From Nannizziopsis barbatae (lineage: Eukaryota; Ascomycota; Eurotiomycetes; Onygenales; Nannizziopsiaceae): DNA of 64,000 nt. Both the position numbers and the translations under genes were made by a program. The notes beneath the pieces are model-generated. The model was not told the origin of the DNA. It ran no database searches and worked only from the letters and a program-made list of their open reading frames with translations. The DNA lies in assembly GCA_014964245.1 (NCBI GenBank), contig JACVYH010000003.1, positions 930,001-994,000 on the forward strand. The letters are read 5' to 3'. Of this stretch, positions 59,850 to 64,000 are shown piece by piece; position 1 is the stretch's first letter; each line of letters opens with the position of its first letter.

Positions 59850-60641
59850 ATCTCCGGCAACTCCTCCTAATCCTTCGATGACTATAACGACGATTGTCGA
59901 TTTTGGCGACTCTTTCCTTCTTAAGTCTTCAATCCTGCAGAACCAACCATACGATACGTACCTAACCAGCGTAGCACTTCGACTAGCATTCTGACTTCAT
60001 GTTATTTTGTCTGGATCTACTGGAGTGTTTCTTTTTTTTTTTTTTGGAACAGCGCAGCAAGCGAGTCTCCCACCGTTTTTCATACATGTGATGAGCGTTT
60101 CAGTGACGTCGAATACCTCTAATAATAGAGCTTGTCTGATAAGGGATTCGTCTTTCTTTATCAATATATCGTTATGAAGGCTGACTCCCAACACTATCAA
60201 TCGAGGAGCGGTTTCATCCAGCTGCAAACATTTCCTAAACCAAGAAGCGTATTTCTTCTCTTTCACAATCTCTTTTTACCAATTTATCATCCCCCCTTTT
60301 TTCCTCTTTACCTGGAGAATTATCTCTCAAGTCATGGCGTTCATACCCTTCCTAGTGTTCATATGGATATGGAGTTTTCATTTTGCTGCGTATCCACCGC
60401 GATATCCTAGCTTTCGATTTTCTTGCTTGCCTTATAGGGATTCTGAGGTCTTCTTGTTTTGAATCTCTTTCTAGGCATCGACCATTTTCATTTGCATACG
60501 GGAGCATGTATGGATCGTTTTAATTAACCATTTTCTCCATTCGCATTTCCTGTTAAAGCATATCTTTGTCTATGCATGTAATGAATTCAAAAACGTAAGC
60601 CCACATGTTTGATAACACAACTAGGACCCAGGAAAGGCCGT
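59850..60641. terminator. Convergent RAC1/NOP6 3' region
   Basis: About 790 bp of T-rich DNA between two convergent genes, including an uninterrupted T14 run at 60032-60045. Both transcripts should end in this gap. No gene is seen. Confidence 0.4.
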
Positions 60642-61798
60642 TCATTGAAACCTATTTCTTCGGCTTGGATGTATGCCGTCCAACTCATCAGCTGCTTGGG
60701 TATCATCGCCTCCATTTTGTCCACTTTCCTCCTGTTTCTTATCTTCAATTCTCTTGCGTTTCGCAGCTTCTTTCGCCGACCGCGCCCGTTCTTCGTTGAG
60801 CTTCTTGTTCTTTTCCACGATTCTGGCTTTCCGTGTCTCAGACTTGGAGCCACCACCACCGGCACTAATGGAAATCGACCGTCAGTTAATTGAATCTAGA
60901 CATGTAAAGACCTTTTCCATTTAGGAAAACATACGTCAGCTCAACACCAATTTTCCTAGCCGGTGACTTCCCATCATCAAACATTGTGTGATGGTACTTT
61001 TTCAAACACGTCTTCATGCGATCGTAGTTGTCGAATTCTATGAATGCGAAACCTCTACCCTTCTTACCATCTCTTTCAGTGGGTACACGGACTTCGCTGG
61101 GCTCTAGTTTTGCAAAATGCTTCACAACGGAATCATAATCGGCAGAGAAAGGGAGATTACCTAGTGGACCAGATAGTCAGTATCCAGGTATATAAGGAAG
61201 GGATATGCTAGCGATCAGAATACGCACTTATAAAGGCAATAAACCTATTCTGCCTCCGATCCGGGTGAATGTTGTCATCCTCTGCTCCTTCTTCTGTCTC
61301 CTTGATAGCTTCCGATGCGGGTTGTTGAGCCTCCTCATTCGAAGTCGTTGAAGGATGAGTTTCTTCGGGGTTTTCCTCGTCTACGGTCGGCTCCGGGTTG
61401 TGCTTGTGCTTTTTGGGCCTTGTGCTTTTGTTGTACTTGTCTTTATTCTTTTTCGGTTTCTTCGGTTCCTCAGCATCAGCGTCGTCATTTCCATTCTGCA
61501 GGCTTTTTGCGCGTTGTTTCTTCAATTGCCTCTCCCTCTTCGCCTTCTTCTTCTCCTTTCTGGCCTCTTTCTTCTCATCTCGGCTGTCCTTTTTGCTCTT
61601 CTCTTTCTTGGATTCGGAGGGGCTCTCAGATTTTACTTTCGAGCTTTCCAAGCCGCCCAATTCATTCACGTCATCTTTCGCGTGCTTTTTCTCCTTCTTT
61701 TCTTTACTACTGGAGCTCTTCTTTAGCTTTTTGACATCAGCAACTTCGGCAACGTCGTCCGCACCAACGGCCTCGCTTCGCTTTCGTTTGTCGCCCAT
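60642..61798 (-). CDS. NOP6: Nop6-like nucleolar RRM protein
   Basis: Nop6-type proteins are nucleolar RNA-binding factors in small-subunit ribosome assembly. Three exons (61798-61228, 61160-60935, 60864-60642) join in frame to 339 residues. The first half is extremely Lys/Glu-rich (many KKEK and KKSK repeats), typical of nucleolar proteins. An RRM follows at about residues 185-270, with RFIAFI...NLPFSADYDSV as RNP2-like, and KKGRGFAFIEFDNY as RNP1. The C-terminus is a basic helix (KARIVEKNKKLNEERARSAK) and ends IHPSRRNRFQ, a match to the Nop6 tail. It has the same orientation as CMS1, another ribosome-assembly gene. Confidence 0.83.
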
Positions 61799-62831
61799 CA
61801 CGGCCCCGCTGTAAGAGTTGGGACGAAAAGATGATTCGGCAGTTCAATCGCAAAAAGATTCAAATTCCGATATCGCGCTGGCCTCTGATTGAATAACCAA
61901 ACAAAAGAATAAGATTCAGACGCCTGTGGAAGAAGGTCAACCTCAGACTCGCAACCGTAGTTTCTGTTGAGTTTCTGAGATTTTAACTTTTGCTTGAAAT
62001 TATTCTGCCGCCAGAGCTTATCAAGGGCGGTGAGCTGAATAAGAGTTGTCTCCACATTTATGTTATGTAATGGTCTTGGCGGTATCGCCTCTTATGGGGT
62101 TTCCCAATTGGGAAGCGACATCCGCCTTCACTCTCGCCTTCTGACCCAAAAAAACTCTTCTTGATCTACGGTTCGTGGAGGAGAAGCAGCGCTAAGGGTC
62201 ATGTCATGTCATTATGCTCTTTGGTACGTGGTTCACCCGTAGCTCGATGCGTCAAAACTTGCAATCCCTTGGGCGAATTTAGTTAAGTTGGTTTTGGCCA
62301 TGGTTACATGCTTCCAAGGTTCGACATGAGCGAGCTATGTAAGTGGCTGATCAGTCAATATTGGATCTCGAAGGCTCCGCTGAGAATCCTCTGAAGTTCG
62401 ATGATTACTCAAGAATTCCCAATGAAAAAATATCACCCCACGCGATTGGATGGAGATAGGGCCCATAGATAACGCTACTGAGTCGAGAACTGTCCTAGCT
62501 CAGCATCTTCTCCTTTCATCCCGCGAATGTGGAGTAAGATCACCGCGCGGAAAATGAATCCCACCTTTGAGATTTCGCATCAGCAGCCATCACGGTGTTT
62601 GTGAACATGCTGTCGGCGTTCCTCACCCTCCATGGAGCCTATCAGAGAGCTCGAACATTGCGAGGCTTTTGATCCAGCCGATGTTTAATTGAGCGACGTT
62701 TGATTTAAGAACTTCTTTGGTTCCGAATCAAAGAGACTGGTCAAATTGAGGGAGAGTATGATCCAAAGTTCACGTTGGTAGAAACGACCAGGGACGGTAA
62801 TCTCAGTGATGCGCCGTGGTCATGGTTTTCT
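61799..62831. other. NOP6 upstream region / CMS1 3' end
   Basis: About 1 kb between two minus-strand genes. It should contain the NOP6 promoter and CMS1 terminator. The sequence is rich in A/T near 61850-62000. No gene is seen. Confidence 0.4.
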
Positions 62832-63874
62832 TCAATAAACCATGATGTAAACCCTGTCTTTCTTTGAGTTGTATCGATCTCGTAAGCTCGCATGATTGAG
62901 AAACTTGAGTAGTGGCATATGTAGATCCTTCATATCGAAAATGCCTCGTTTCTTTTGGTCGACGTATGAGCCATCTATCACTACTCTCCGGAGAAATTTG
63001 ATGCTTAAAGCTCCTAGATAAGGGGTAAGCTTGTGATGCCGTGGAGGAGAGAAATTCAAAAATTACCTGAATCTACCAAGTCATTCAGGCGGGCGGGAGT
63101 TCCAATTCCAACTCCCATTCTATCACGTTTCAGTTTAGTTGTATGTTTGAAACATTGCCCGCACTCTTTTGAGTCCCTATAGACTCACCTGGTGTTTTTC
63201 ACATATTCTTGAGCTTCCGCAAGCTTGATATGTTTTGCGAACAATTTGCTAACGGCGCAATCTTTTGTCTGGAAGGATCGCAAAGCCCTACGGAGGTCAG
63301 AGAAGCTCAATCCACATCCAAGAAAATTGCATACCTTGTAATATCGGCAGCTCGAAGTCCTGCGAGAGTAATGACCAGAGTATGAGGACTTCCCTTCGCT
63401 TCCGGCGCCTGAGATAGCGGGTAACCTTTTTCCGAGCCGAATTTCTCAATGAAGGCTGCTAGGTGTTCGGTGTCTCTCGCGGAATCCCAGGACGACGTGT
63501 CAAGAAACGCAGAGTCTACAAGTAGAAACTATTAGGAAGCATCCAGCTATCTGGGCATTATCGAGCGTACCTGGCAAGTATATGTCGTTCAACTCAACCT
63601 CTGTTATGTCCTTATTATGCCTCTTCGCTTTCTGTGCAAAATAATCCGCTAGCAATCTCCCATCCATTTTGCCAATGGAATGATTGAGCCCATCTGCCCT
63701 CTCTTCGTCGTTTAAATCGCCGTCAGACTTTTTAGTCTTCTTGCGCTTCTTTCGTTTGGCCGCTTTCGCCTTGTAAGCATCTGCGGCCCGCTCCGGGGTT
63801 TGTTCGTCAACATCCTGGTCCCTTTTGCGCTTCGAACTGGCGGGTAATGTCTCGTGTGTTTCGGATAGAGTCAT
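62832..63874 (-). CDS. CMS1: Cms1, pre-ribosomal (90S/SSU) subunit
   Basis: Cms1 associates with the 90S pre-ribosome (U3-containing particle). Five exons (63874-63571, 63515-63335, 63287-63189, 63119-63067, 63013-62832) join in frame to 272 residues. The N-terminus has lysine-rich nucleolar signals (KAKAAKRKKRKKTKK) and GKMDGRLLADYFAQKAKRHN, then the helicase-like fold VITLAGLRAADITRALRSFQ, KLFAKHIKLAEAQEYVKN, VGIGTPARLNDLVDSG and VVIDGSYVDQKKRGIFDM. The start at 63874 (MTLSETHETLP) was chosen because an in-frame upstream ATG at 63955-63950 would add an unconserved leader; the true start could be either. Confidence 0.92.
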
Positions 63875-64000
63875 ACTTTTGAGATCCGTCGAACGTGCAA
63901 GAAACCCGCTGTTTGAGAGTGCATGAATGAGAGCTCCGCAACTTCCTATCATCAAATTTTATGCTTAGTCATCTGAGTAGAAGCTGAAGTGCACGGACCA
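63875..64000. other. CMS1 upstream edge
   Basis: The last 126 bases hold the CMS1 5' region. The same frame stays open to 63955, so CMS1 could start slightly upstream. Nothing else can be said. Confidence 0.35.

Overview
This window is nuclear DNA of a filamentous ascomycete, most likely a Eurotiomycete and plausibly of the order Onygenales. Genes are compact, introns are mostly 50-120 bp with GT/AG ends, and every conserved protein I recognise is fungal. The centrepiece is a mating-type locus of the MAT1-1 idiomorph. An alpha-box gene (MAT1-1-1, 20725-21904) lies between COX13/APN2 (15215-18340) and SLA2 (23807-27693), the usual flanks of ascomycete MAT loci. An unrecognised seven-exon gene (19031-20234) sits inside the same interval. 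I saw no HMG-box (MAT1-2-1) gene, so the locus looks heterothallic.

Left flank (1-15214): RPL37 (minus, four exons including a 4-nt coding exon), SLU7 (minus), REV3 (plus, catalytic subunit of DNA polymerase zeta), a LaeA/UMTA-type SAM methyltransferase (plus, ten exons) and a small eight-exon Asterix (PAT complex) membrane protein (plus). A 2.4-kb gene-empty stretch with a long poly-G tract follows.

MAT core (15215-27693): COX13 (minus) and APN2 (plus) are divergent. They are followed by the unknown gene, MAT1-1-1, a 1.9-kb base-skewed spacer rich in a TACTCCGTA motif, and SLA2 (minus).

Right flank (27694-64000): NVJ2 (minus), MED12/SRB8 (plus), CIA30 (plus), ADE1 (minus), APC5 (plus), SUI1/eIF1 (plus), EOS1 (minus), mitochondrial ribosomal mL45/MBA1 (plus), a sodium:solute-type permease with a 599-bp intron (minus), RGD1 F-BAR/RhoGAP (minus), an ABM-domain protein (plus), Rac GTPase (plus), NOP6-like RRM protein (minus) and CMS1 (minus).

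The flanking genes are housekeeping genes (translation, splicing, ribosome assembly, transcription, cell polarity, DNA repair, mitochondria) and do not form a pathway. RGD1 and RAC1 lie close together and both act in Rho-type polarity control, and SLA2 acts in endocytosis at polarised sites. Exon coordinates were derived by hand from splice signals, reading-frame continuity and family knowledge; nearly all multi-exon models close in frame.
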